DNA from: Rathayibacter sp. VKM Ac-2754
Lineage (GTDB): Bacteria > Actinomycetota > Actinomycetes > Actinomycetales > Microbacteriaceae
DNA length: 64,000 nucleotides
Reading direction: 5' to 3'
Assembly (NCBI RefSeq): GCF_009807095.1
Contig: NZ_WUCC01000003.1
Span: forward strand, 124,001-188,000
This document shows positions 50,104 to 60,086 of this stretch, piece by piece. The position numbers and the translations under genes were made by a program. Position 1 is the first letter of the stretch; every line of letters begins with the position of its first letter. The notes under the pieces were generated by a model that saw only the letters and a list, made by a program, of their open reading frames with translations, did no database searches and was not told the origin of the DNA.

Positions 50104-50276
50104 AGCGTCAGGAGTCGGCTGAGCGGCTGCGCTCCGGTCATCGTCTGCGCGGCGAACCCGCCGACCGCGAGGGTCACGGCGACCATCCCGCCGATCAGCA
50201 GGACGAGCAGCGGCACGACCCAGAGCAGGGCCCTCCGGCGTCGGGCGCGGGCCTGGTCGGGGGTCTCATCGCTCAC
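50100..50276 (-). CDS. Small single-pass membrane protein (58 residues)
   Basis: An unannotated-size frame: GTG 50276, a charged N terminus (V-S-D-E-T-P-D-Q-A-R-A-R-R-R-R), then one hydrophobic helix of about 30 residues (A-L-L-W-V-V-P-L-L-V-L-L-I-G-G...), and a short tail. AGGG lies 7 nt upstream of the start. It converges with mrpG, the two stops sharing bases 50101-50102. The positive-inside pattern (Arg before the helix) predicts the N terminus in the cytoplasm. Function unknown. Confidence 0.65.
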   Translation of the reverse strand: MSDETPDQARARRRRALLWVVPLLVLLIGGMVAVTLAVGGFAAQTMTGAQPLSRLLTL

Positions 50277-50406
50277 CCGACGACCCTAGGGCAGCCGGAG
50301 AACCGAGGTCGAGACGCTCCCTCGGCCCGCAGACGGGCTCGGGGGCGCTCTCCCCCTCGGCTCCGCACGGCTCAGCGGCGGGACGGCTCCCGATACCCTT
50401 GAGCCC

Positions 50407-52116
50407 ATGACCCTGGACTCCGCTCTCTCCGGCGCGCCCGAGAACTCCCCCTCGACCACCGGCTCGGAGTGGTGGCGCACGGCGGTCATCTACCAGATCT
50501 ACCCGCGCTCCTTCGCCGACGCGAACGGCGACGGCATCGGCGATCTGCCGGGCATCACCTCCCGCCTCGAGAGCCTGGCCGAGCTGGGAGTCGACGCGAT
50601 CTGGCTCTCGCCCTTCATGACCTCGCCGCAGAAGGACGCCGGCTACGACGTCGCCGACTACTGCGACGTCGATCCGCTCTTCGGCACCCTCGCCGACTTC
50701 GACGCCATGCTCGCTCGGGCGCACGCTCTCGGCATCCGCATCATCGTCGACCTCGTCCCGAACCACTCCTCGAGCGCGCACCGGTGGTTCCAGGAGGCGC
50801 TGGCGGCGCCGGCGGGCAGCGCCGAGCGGGCGCGCTACCTGTTCCGCGACGGACGCGGCGCGACGGGAGAGCTGCCGCCGAACAACTGGGAGTCGGTCTT
50901 CGGCGGCCCGGCCTGGACTCGCGTGACCGAGGCCGACGGCACCGCCGGGCAGTGGTACCTGCACCTCTTCGACACGTCGCAGCCCGACTTCGACTGGACG
51001 AACGAGTGGGTGCGCGAGCGCTTCCGCGAGGTCCTGCGCTTCTGGCTCGACCGCGGTGTCGACGGCTTCCGCGTCGACGTCGCGCACGGCATGATCAAGG
51101 CCGCCGGACTGCCCGACTACACCCCGCCCGCCGACAGCGGCTCGATGGGCGGCGTCGCACCAGCCGACGGCGAGGATCCGGTGACCGCGCCCTACTGGGC
51201 CCAGGACGGCGTGCACGAGATCTACCGCGACTGGCACGCGCTGCTCGCCGAGTACCCCGACGACCGGGTGCTCTGCGCCGAGGCGTGGGTGCAGCCGCTG
51301 TCGAAGCTCGCCCGCTGGGTGCGCCCCGACGAGATGCACCAGGCGTTCAACTTCGCCTACCTCGAGACGCCCTGGAGCGGACCGTCGCTGCGCGACATCA
51401 TCGACTCGTCCCTCACCGCCTTCGCGCGCGTCGGCGCCCCTTCGACCTGGGTGCTCTCGAACCACGACGTCGTCCGCCACGCGAGCAGGCTCGCACTGAC
51501 CTCCGACAACCCGCAGGGCTACGGCATCGGCCCGCGCACCCCCGGGCTGCCCGATCCCGTGCTGGGACTGCGCCGCGCCCGTGCCGCGACAGCGCTGATG
51601 CTGGCGCTGCCCGGATCGGCCTACGTCTACCAGGGCGAGGAGCTCGGCCTGCCCGAGGCCATCGACCTGCCCGACGCCGCGCGCCAGGACCCGACGTGGT
51701 TCCGCACCCACGGTGAGCGCTACGGGCGCGACGGCTGCCGGGTGCCCCTGCCCTGGGAGGCGACGGAGCCCGCCTACGGCTTCAACGACTCCGGAGCCTC
51801 GTGGCTGCCGCAGCCGGCCGACTGGGCGCCCTTCGCCCGCGACGCACAGCGCGGAGTCGCGGGATCGACCCTCGAGCTCTACCGCTCGCTGCTCGCGACG
51901 CGGGCGGACGAGCGCCTGGGCGAGGGCGCGATCGAGTGGCTCGACGGCTATCCGGAGGAGGTCGTCGCTTTCCGCAACGGAGGCGTCACCGTGATCGCGA
52001 ACACCGGGTCGGCGCCGGTCGAGCTGCCGTCGGCGGGCACGATCCTGCTGGCCTCCGAGGAGCTGCACGAGCCGGCGCTCCCGGGCGACACGACGGTCTG
52101 GCTGCGCGCGAGCTGA
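50407..52116 (+). CDS. Alpha-glucosidase (GH13)
   Basis: A 569-residue GH13 alpha-amylase-family enzyme. Conserved regions are V-D-L-V-P-N-H (region I), F-R-V-D-V-A-H (region II, nucleophile D224), C-A-E-A-W (region III, acid/base E292) and S-N-H-D (region IV). The N-terminal W-W-R-T-A-V-I-Y-Q-I-Y-P-R-S-F is typical of oligo-1,6-glucosidases and maltases. There is no signal peptide, so it hydrolyses imported malto- or isomalto-oligosaccharides. TACCCT (50394-50399) lies 7 nt before ATG 50407, consistent with a leaderless mRNA. Confidence 0.9.
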   Translation: MTLDSALSGAPENSPSTTGSEWWRTAVIYQIYPRSFADANGDGIGDLPGITSRLESLAELGVDAIWLSPFMTSPQKDAGYDVADYCDVDPLFGTLADFDAMLARAHALGIRIIVDLVPNHSSSAHRWFQEALAAPAGSAERARYLFRDGRGATGELPPNNWESVFGGPAWTRVTEADGTAGQWYLHLFDTSQPDFDWTNEWVRERFREVLRFWLDRGVDGFRVDVAHGMIKAAGLPDYTPPADSGSMGGVAPADGEDPVTAPYWAQDGVHEIYRDWHALLAEYPDDRVLCAEAWVQPLSKLARWVRPDEMHQAFNFAYLETPWSGPSLRDIIDSSLTAFARVGAPSTWVLSNHDVVRHASRLALTSDNPQGYGIGPRTPGLPDPVLGLRRARAATALMLALPGSAYVYQGEELGLPEAIDLPDAARQDPTWFRTHGERYGRDGCRVPLPWEATEPAYGFNDSGASWLPQPADWAPFARDAQRGVAGSTLELYRSLLATRADERLGEGAIEWLDGYPEEVVAFRNGGVTVIANTGSAPVELPSAGTILLASEELHEPALPGDTTVWLRAS

Positions 52117-52132
52117 GGCGGGCGCGCGCGGC

Positions 52133-52330
52133 GCGCGATTCGGAGGCGCCGGTGCGATCTGCAGGAGGACGCGCCCTCTGCACGAGCAGGTGCGATTCGC
52201 AGGAGGTCAGCCCCTCGCCTGCGCCCTCGACGCGGCAGGAAGCACTCTCCGCGCGGGATCACCTTCGGATCGCACGAGCTCCTGCGGACGGCACCGATTC
52301 CTGCAGATCGTACGAGCGCCTGCGACGGCA
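52133..52330. repeat. Nested direct and inverted repeats
   Basis: The gene-free stretch between the glucosidase and M23 genes holds direct copies of GTGCGAT-NN-GCAGGAGG (52152-52168 and 52190-52206) and inverted versions (CGCACGAGCTCCTGCGGACGGCACC at 52271-52295 and CTGCAGATCGTAC at 52301-52313). CTGCAGATCGTAC is the reverse complement, with one mismatch, of bases 52152-52164. The whole could fold into one long hairpin, and no gene lies in it. Confidence 0.7.
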
Positions 52331-52338
52331 CCCCGCGG

Positions 52339-53289
52339 TCAGCGGTTCGCGTTGGCCTTCAGCCAGAGGTACGAGTCGACCTTGGTCGTCCCGTCGAGGC
52401 GGATCTCGAAGTGCAGGTGCGGTCCGGTGGACATGCCGGTCGTCCCGACGAGGCCGAGGAGCTGCCCGACCTTCACCGGGTCGCCCTCGCTGACGGCCGC
52501 CGAGCCGTGCTGCATGTGCGCGTAGACGCTCGAGACGAGCTCCCCGTCGATCTCGTGGTCGACGATGACGTGCACGCCGAGCGACCCCTCGCCGTCGATG
52601 ACCGTCCTGACGACTCCGTCGGCGATCGACTGGATCGGCGAGCCGTCGCCCGGGTTGAAGTCGGTGCCGCCGTGGTTCACGGAGCAGCCGGCGCAGTTGC
52701 GGTAGCCGAAGCGGTCGCCCACCGGCACTCCGACCGCGAACGGCCACTGCACCGAGGCGTTCGGGTCATTCGTGAAGCCCGCGTCGGAGGTGCGGCCGAT
52801 CGCTGTGATGTCGGTCTGGGTCTTCTTCTCCTGCACGCCGAATCCGTCGCGCGCCACCGTCTCGGCGCTGACCTCGCCGGTCACGAACGACTGCGAGCCG
52901 CGCTCCTGGGCGGAGGCGACCGAGGCCAGACCCTGGGCCTGGACGTCCTCGGCCGTCAGCAGCGAGGTCGCCGGCACCGAGGTCGCGGCGATGATGGCCG
53001 CGGCGAACGACACGGCGACGAGGCCGCCGAGGCGCCTGCCTCCGCGCACGGGGCGGAGCGTCGCGACCCGGGGCGCGGCGACCGGGGCGGGCGGAGTGGT
53101 GCGCGACGCGGCGATGCGGCGCTCGGCCTCGCGGAGCTCCCCGGCGGTCGCGGTGACTCCCTCGGCGGCGACCTCGGCAGCGAGCACGGCGGCGCGCTCG
53201 CGCTCGCGGGTCTCGCGACGGGAGAGCGGTGGGGCCGATTCGCCGGGGGTCGATGCGGACGCAGCGGGGGAGGGCGAATCAGGGCTCAC
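52339..53289 (-). CDS. M23 family metallopeptidase (LytM-type endopeptidase)
   Basis: A 316-residue cell-wall hydrolase. Residues 1-88 are Ala/Glu/Arg-rich and cytoplasmic. A single membrane helix spans about 88-110, so it is probably anchored with the catalytic part outside. The zinc ligands H206, D210 and H293, and the general-base histidines H258 and H291, are all present in N-H-G-G-T-D, Y-A-H-M and H-L-H-F. It should cut peptide cross-links in peptidoglycan. The start is at GTG 53289. No neighbouring division genes are seen. Confidence 0.88.
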   Translation of the reverse strand: MSPDSPSPAASASTPGESAPPLSRRETRERERAAVLAAEVAAEGVTATAGELREAERRIAASRTTPPAPVAAPRVATLRPVRGGRRLGGLVAVSFAAAIIAATSVPATSLLTAEDVQAQGLASVASAQERGSQSFVTGEVSAETVARDGFGVQEKKTQTDITAIGRTSDAGFTNDPNASVQWPFAVGVPVGDRFGYRNCAGCSVNHGGTDFNPGDGSPIQSIADGVVRTVIDGEGSLGVHVIVDHEIDGELVSSVYAHMQHGSAAVSEGDPVKVGQLLGLVGTTGMSTGPHLHFEIRLDGTTKVDSYLWLKANANR

Positions 53290-53525
53290 GAAATCGGGAT
53301 CTTCCGTCGGGGTCGGGGAGGGAGAGTGCTCGGTTCGGGGTCGAAGCGCTTCTCGGGCATCGCGATCGCATCCTGTGCGAATGTCACGAATTCATAAAGG
53401 ATACCCACAGGGGCTTGAATCGGCCACTGTCGATCTCCGAGGCGGCGCGAACCGCACCCGCTCCCGCTCGATTCGCCCCGATCAGCGCCCGTCCCGGCGA
53501 TCGCGGCAGCACCCCTCCGACCGCG

Positions 53526-54338
53526 TCACACCTCGTCGGCGCGCAGGCGGCGCAGGACCGCCTCGAGCTCGCCGAACAGCGGGTCGGGAGCCGCGATCAG
53601 CAGCTCCGAGCTCGCCGCGCGCCCGGCGAAGCCCTCGACGCGCACGCCCGCCTCCCGCGCGATCAGAGCGCCCGCCGCGAGATCCCAGGGGTTGAGTCCG
53701 CGCTCGTAGTAGCCGTTGAGCTGTCCCGTCGCCACCGCGCAGAGATCGAGCGCCGCCGAGCCGATCCGCCGGATGTCGCGCACCTCGCCCAGCAGCTGCT
53801 GCACCACGGCTCCCTGCCGCATCCGGCGACCGGCGTCGTAGCCGAAGCCCGTCCCGACGAGGGCCAGCGAGAGGGAGGCGGGGGCCACCGCCCGCAGGGC
53901 GACTCCGTCCCGCTCGGCGCCCTCTCCCCCGGCCGCCGTCCAGACCTCGCCGGTGGCGCCGTTGACGACCGCTCCGGCGAGCGCCGTCCACGTCGCAGGG
54001 TCGGGCTCCCCCTCGACCACCGCGATGCTCACCGCGTAGGAGGGGATGCCGTAGAGGTAGTTCACGGTCCCGTCGATCGGATCGACCACCCAGGTGAGCC
54101 CGCTCGTCCCACCGCCGCCGCCCGACTCCTCCCCGAGGAAAGCGTCGTCGGGCCGGGCCTCCGCGAGCCGGCGCCGGATCAGCTGCTCGACCTCGCGATC
54201 GGCCGCCGTGACGACGTCCTCGGGCGACGACTTCGATGCGGCGATCTCGACCCCGTCCTGCCGGCGCTGCCGCGCGTGATGCGCGGCCTCCACGGCGATC
54301 GAGCGGGCGATGGCGAGGAGGGAGGCGTTGGCGCTCAT
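53526..54338 (-). CDS. Inositol monophosphatase family protein
   Basis: A 270-residue phosphatase of the IMPase/SuhB/HisN superfamily. Metal ligands are visible in G-E-E-S-G, V-V-D-P-I-D-G-T and W-D-L-A-A-G-A-L-I-A. The reaction could be inositol 1-phosphate, histidinol phosphate or another phosphomonoester hydrolysis. ATG 54338 has TAGGCT (54345-54350) 6 nt upstream, consistent with leaderless transcription. It is divergent from the NmrA-like gene. Confidence 0.88.
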   Translation of the reverse strand: MSANASLLAIARSIAVEAAHHARQRRQDGVEIAASKSSPEDVVTAADREVEQLIRRRLAEARPDDAFLGEESGGGGGTSGLTWVVDPIDGTVNYLYGIPSYAVSIAVVEGEPDPATWTALAGAVVNGATGEVWTAAGGEGAERDGVALRAVAPASLSLALVGTGFGYDAGRRMRQGAVVQQLLGEVRDIRRIGSAALDLCAVATGQLNGYYERGLNPWDLAAGALIAREAGVRVEGFAGRAASSELLIAAPDPLFGELEAVLRRLRADEV

Positions 54339-54380
54339 GCATCCAGCCTAGGGACCGATGCGCGGAGCATCATGGTGGCT

Positions 54381-55229
54381 ATGAGCACTCAGCACCCGAT
54401 CGCCGTCACCGGAGTGACGGGAGCCGTGGGCGGGCACGTCGCCCGCCTCCTCGCCGAGGAGGGACTCCCCCTCCGTCTGCTCGCCCGCGACCCGTCGCGA
54501 GCGCCGGCGCTCCCCGGCGCCGAGACCGTGCGCGCCTCCTTCACCGAGGTCGGCGACGCCCTCGACGGCGTGCGCCTGCTGCTGATGGTCTCGGCCGCGG
54601 AGCAGGAGGACCGCCTCTCGGAGCACCTCGCGCTGGTCGCGGCCGCCGCGGCCGCGGGCGTCGAGCACGTCGTCTACACCTCGTTCGTCGGCGCCTCGCC
54701 GACGGCGACCTTCACCCTCGCCCGCGATCACGCGGCGACCGAGGAGGCGATCCGCGCGTCGGGGATGGGCTGGACCTTCGTCCGCGACAACCTCTACCTC
54801 GACTTCATGTCGGAGATGCTCGGCGAGGACGGCGCGATCCGCGGTCCGGCCGGTACCGGTCGAGCGGCGATCGTCGCGCGCGCCGACGTGGCGCGGACCG
54901 CCGCGGCGATCCTCCGCGGTCCCTTCCCGCACCGAGGAGCCACCTACGAGCTCACCGGCCCCGAGGCGCTGACCTTCACCGAGATCGCGGCGACTCTGAC
55001 CGCGGCCGGCCGCCCCGCCGTCTTCGTCGACGAGACCCTCGACGAGGCCTACGCGTCCCGCGCCCGCTGGAACGCGCCGCCCTGGCAGCTCGACGCCTGG
55101 GTCAGCACCTACACCTCCGTCGCCGCCGGCGCCCTCGAGCGCGTCACCGACGACGTCGAGCGCCTGACGGGCCGCGCCCCCCTGTCCCTCGCCCGTTTCC
55201 TCGCCGAGACCCACCCCTCATCCGACTGA
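54381..55229 (+). CDS. NmrA/SDR-like NAD(P)-binding protein
   Basis: A 282-residue atypical short-chain dehydrogenase. The nucleotide motif G-V-T-G-A-V-G-G-H-V is at residues 10-19, and the dehydrogenase-like Y-T-S-F-V-G and R-D-N-L-Y-L-D-F follow. The catalytic Tyr-x-x-x-Lys motif is absent, as in NmrA/HSCARG proteins and NAD(P)H:quinone oxidoreductase 2. It probably binds NADP(H) as a sensor or quinone reductase. ATG 54381 is the best start for the Rossmann strand. Confidence 0.83.
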   Translation: MSTQHPIAVTGVTGAVGGHVARLLAEEGLPLRLLARDPSRAPALPGAETVRASFTEVGDALDGVRLLLMVSAAEQEDRLSEHLALVAAAAAAGVEHVVYTSFVGASPTATFTLARDHAATEEAIRASGMGWTFVRDNLYLDFMSEMLGEDGAIRGPAGTGRAAIVARADVARTAAAILRGPFPHRGATYELTGPEALTFTEIAATLTAAGRPAVFVDETLDEAYASRARWNAPPWQLDAWVSTYTSVAAGALERVTDDVERLTGRAPLSLARFLAETHPSSD

Positions 55230-55257
55230 CCGGCCTCGTTGTCGCGCAGATTCCCCG

Positions 55258-55325
55258 CACAACCAAGGCTGAATCACCCGATACCTCGAAAATACGGAGA
55301 TCAGGGGCATCCAGCCTTAGTTGTG
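55258..55325. repeat. 68-bp element with 14-bp terminal inverted repeats
   Basis: CACAACCAAGGCTG (55258-55271) and CAGCCTTAGTTGTG (55312-55325) form inverted repeats with one mismatch, enclosing a 40-bp core that is lower in GC (GATACCTCGAAAATACGG) than the surroundings. It could fold as a stem-loop RNA, a transposon-like remnant, or a terminator-like structure. No gene lies inside. Confidence 0.55.
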
Positions 55326-55376
55326 AGGCGCAATAGGCCCTGACACCGCACTCCCGGGCCGCCGACGACACGAAGG

Positions 55377-55414
55377 AGCCCCGCCAACCGCTCCAAGGAG
55401 ACGATCGCGGGGCT
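55377..55414 (-). terminator. Putative terminator downstream of tRNA-Tyr
   Basis: An 8-bp stem, AGCCCCGC with GCGGGGCT, with a 22-nt loop lies about 95 nt past tRNA-Tyr on the minus strand. It is the only strong stem between the tRNA and the NmrA-like gene. Confidence 0.5.
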
Positions 55415-55508
55415 TCAGCAATCCGTGAGCGAGTCGCTACTCCCTCTCAACGAGACGGAGTCGGAGCAACGGTGGCTCCCCAGAATTGCTCGACTTTAAT
55501 AAGCACAG

Positions 55509-55590
55509 TGGCGAGTGAGGGATTCGAACCCCCGAAGGCTACGCCGTCTGATTTACAGTCAGATCCCTTTGGCCGCTAGGGTAACTCGCC
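55509..55590 (-). tRNA. trnY: tRNA-Tyr (anticodon GTA)
   Basis: An 82-nt class II tRNA with acceptor GGCGAGT/ACTCGCC, anticodon stem TCTGA/TCAGA with loop CTGTAAA, a long variable arm, and T-loop GGTTCGAAT. CCA is not encoded. Confidence 0.96.
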
Positions 55591-55681
55591 GTGGCGCACC
55601 CGGCCGCGAGGCAGGCTCTGACCGGAGGCGCTGGACAAGGATACCCACGGGGCCGGTGGATGGGAAATCGGGCGCGCCCGG

Positions 55682-56410
55682 TCACTCCGCGGAGGCCGCG
55701 TAGCGCGAGGCTGCCTCGGCGACCTTGCCGGCGTAGCTGCCCGCGGGGTTGTAGGCGGCGATCGCCGCGCGCCAGCCCGACTCGGTCGACAGGTCGCCGC
55801 CCGCTTCGCAGAGGTAGCGGGCCGCGGTGACGGCCTGCTGGTCGACGTTCTGCGGGTCCCAGCCCGAGGACGCCCACGCCATCCAGGTCGCCGGGATGAT
55901 CTGCAGCGGCCCCATGGCGCGGTCGACCTCGGGGTCGCCGTCGAGCGCGCCGCCGTCGTTGTCCTCGACGAGGTCGAACTGCGTGCCGTCGAGGCGGGGG
56001 CCGTAGATCGGCTCGGAGGGCCGCCCGTCCTCGCCGAGCACGCCGCCGAAGATCGTGCCGTGCCGGCTCTCGACGTAGCCGATGCCCGCGAGAGTGGCCC
56101 AGTCGAGTCGGCAGCCGGGGTCGACGGAGGAGGTGAGGAGGGCCGCGCCCGCGTAGGCGGTGAGCGCGCGCTCGGGAATGCCGCTCCCCTCCGCCGCGCT
56201 CGAGAGCCAGTCGCCGCTGGTGAGCAGGCGCACCGGAGTCGCGGCCGTCTCCTCCGCGTCCTCGAGGAGCGCCGGATCGGCGGCCGCGGGCGCGCTCACC
56301 GTCGGAGGCACCGTGCCGACGCCGTCCCGGTAGTCGACGGCGGCGGGCGAGCAGCCGGCGAGCAGTGCGCCGACGAGCGGCACGACGAGGAAGAGTAGGA
56401 GGCGGCGCAC
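55682..56410 (-). CDS. Lytic transglycosylase domain-containing lipoprotein
   Basis: A 242-residue exported protein. The signal peptide ([12 protein letters not shown]) ends in the lipobox L-L-A-G-C. The catalytic domain has the Glu in G-Y-V-E-S-R-H-G, then [10 protein letters not shown] and A-A-Y-N-P-A-G-S-Y, as in SLT/MltB-like enzymes that cleave the glycan backbone with anhydromuramic acid formation. GTG 56410 gives an ideal signal peptide, although GGAGG directly abuts the start. A frame from 56440 has no better site. Confidence 0.83.
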   Translation of the reverse strand: MRRLLLFLVVPLVGALLAGCSPAAVDYRDGVGTVPPTVSAPAAADPALLEDAEETAATPVRLLTSGDWLSSAAEGSGIPERALTAYAGAALLTSSVDPGCRLDWATLAGIGYVESRHGTIFGGVLGEDGRPSEPIYGPRLDGTQFDLVEDNDGGALDGDPEVDRAMGPLQIIPATWMAWASSGWDPQNVDQQAVTAARYLCEAGGDLSTESGWRAAIAAYNPAGSYAGKVAEAASRYAASAE

Positions 56411-56475
56411 CCTCCAGTGGTAGCAGGGGTGCCTGCGCACCGGCCGCGCAGTGCCCGAAAGCTAAGCTCGGAGGC

Positions 56476-56964
56476 ATGGCAGATTCAACGTTCGACGTCG
56501 TCAGCAAGGTCGACAAGATGGAGGCGGACAACGCCCTGAACCAGGCCCACAAGGAGGTCGAGCAGCGCTACGACTTCAAGAATGTCGGCGCCTCGATCGC
56601 CTGGAGCGGCGAGAAGATCCTGATCAAGGCCAACACCGAGGAGCGCGCGAACGCCATCCTCGACGTGTTCCAGACGAAGCTCATCAAGCGCGGCATCAGC
56701 CTCAAGAGCCTCGACTCGGGCGAGCCCTTCCCCTCGGGCAAGGAGTACCGCATCGAGTCGACCCTCAAGGACGGCATCGACCAGGAGCACGCGAAGAAGA
56801 TCAACAAGCTGATCCGCGACGAGGCGCCCAAGTCGGTCAAGTCGCAGATCCAGGGCGACGAGCTCCGCGTCTCGTCCAAGAGCCGCGACGACCTCCAGGC
56901 GACGATGGCGCTGCTGCGCGGGGCCGATCTCGACCTCGACCTCCAGTTCGTCAACTTCCGCTGA
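56476..56964 (+). CDS. YajQ family nucleotide-binding protein
   Basis: A 162-residue protein. It begins with [10 protein letters not shown] and has the repeat Q-R-Y-D-F-K-N. The two RRM-like domains are of normal length (about 160 residues). YajQ proteins bind nucleotides, including cyclic di-GMP in Xanthomonas, and RNA in others; the role in actinobacteria is not established. TAAGCT (56463-56468) lies 7 nt before ATG 56476, though GGAGG also lies close to the start. The NUDIX gene follows 24 nt later. Confidence 0.93.
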   Translation: MADSTFDVVSKVDKMEADNALNQAHKEVEQRYDFKNVGASIAWSGEKILIKANTEERANAILDVFQTKLIKRGISLKSLDSGEPFPSGKEYRIESTLKDGIDQEHAKKINKLIRDEAPKSVKSQIQGDELRVSSKSRDDLQATMALLRGADLDLDLQFVNFR

Positions 56965-56988
56965 GGGATGTCGCACACAGGAGAGCTC

Positions 56989-57642
56989 ATGACCGCCGGC
57001 ATCGACGTGCCCGACCGCCGCGGACGCACCGGTCTCGATCGGGAGGGCTACGACCTCACCGGCAACCCGGACGTGGTCGTGAAGCAGGTGACCCTGCTCT
57101 CGAGCCACTGGTACGTCCTCCGCACCACCGAGTTCGAGTACCGGCACCGCGACGGGAGCTGGACCACCGAGCACCGCGAGACGTACGACCGCGGCAACGG
57201 CGCGGCCGTGCTGCTCTACGACCTCGACGCGCGCACCGTGGTCCTGGTGCGCCAGTTCCGCTACCCGACCTACGTCAACGGCAACCTCGACGGCATGCTC
57301 CTCGAGGTGCCCGCCGGCCTCCTCGACGAGGACGGTCCGGAGGAGGGCGCCCGCCGCGAGGCCCAGGAGGAGACGGGTCTCGAGATCGGTCGCCTCGAGC
57401 ACGTCTTCGACTCGTACATGAGCCCGGGCTCGATCACCGAGAAGCTGCATTTCTTCGCCGGCCGCTACCGCGCCGGTTCGCGCGCAGGTGCCTATGCGGG
57501 CCTCGCCGACGAGGGCGAGGACACCGAGCTGGTCGAGCTCTCGTTCGACGAGGCCCTCGCGCAGATCGGCGTGCAGATCGTCGACGCCAAGACGATCATG
57601 CTGCTGCAGTGGGCGGCTCTGCGCGGTCCGTTCGCCCGCTGA
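56989..57642 (+). CDS. NUDIX hydrolase (GDP-mannose/ADP-ribose pyrophosphatase NudK-like)
   Basis: A 217-residue NUDIX enzyme. The Nudix box G-L-L-D-E-D-G-P-E-E-G-A-R-R-E-A-Q-E-E-T-G lies near residues 110-130 and follows L-L-E-V-P-A, with the usual metal-binding glutamates. The N-terminal V-T-L-L-S-S-H-W-Y-V-L-R matches NudK. It probably hydrolyses nucleotide sugars or ADP-ribose. ATG 56989 has AGGAGAG 4 nt upstream; an ATG at 56968 is less likely. Confidence 0.87.
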   Translation: MTAGIDVPDRRGRTGLDREGYDLTGNPDVVVKQVTLLSSHWYVLRTTEFEYRHRDGSWTTEHRETYDRGNGAAVLLYDLDARTVVLVRQFRYPTYVNGNLDGMLLEVPAGLLDEDGPEEGARREAQEETGLEIGRLEHVFDSYMSPGSITEKLHFFAGRYRAGSRAGAYAGLADEGEDTELVELSFDEALAQIGVQIVDAKTIMLLQWAALRGPFAR

Positions 57643-57649
57643 CACCGGT

Positions 57650-57719
57650 CCGAGGGAACCCCGATCCGTCGAGGGGTCCCGGAGCAGCGGGCGGTGTCGA
57701 CGGTCCGGGGTTCCCTCGG
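57650..57719. terminator. Bidirectional terminator
   Basis: A perfect 14-bp stem (CCGAGGGAACCCCG with CGGGGTTCCCTCGG) surrounds a 42-nt loop, between the convergent NUDIX and UvrA-like genes. Confidence 0.75.
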
Positions 57720-57721
57720 GC

Positions 57722-59977
<2,256 letters not shown>

Positions 59978-60043
59978 GGCGTCCCCGTCCTCGTGGTTGC
60001 CCGAACGGTACAGGAGGCCGCCGACATCCGCGCGACGACGACG

Positions 60044-60074
60044 AAGGGCCCCCGGATCACTCCGGAGGGCCCTC
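60044..60074 (-). terminator. Terminator of fprA
   Basis: A stem of 11 bp with one bulge (GGGCCC and CCGGA with TCCGG and GGGCCC) lies 13 nt past the fprA stop on the minus strand. Confidence 0.65.
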
Positions 60075-60086
60075 GATCGAGTGGCG

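Noticed and set aside
53290-53525. ydaO/c-di-AMP riboswitch upstream of the M23 peptidase gene
   Set aside because: Considered because wall hydrolase genes in actinobacteria often carry it, but I could not find the conserved core; the 236 bp hold nothing I can name.
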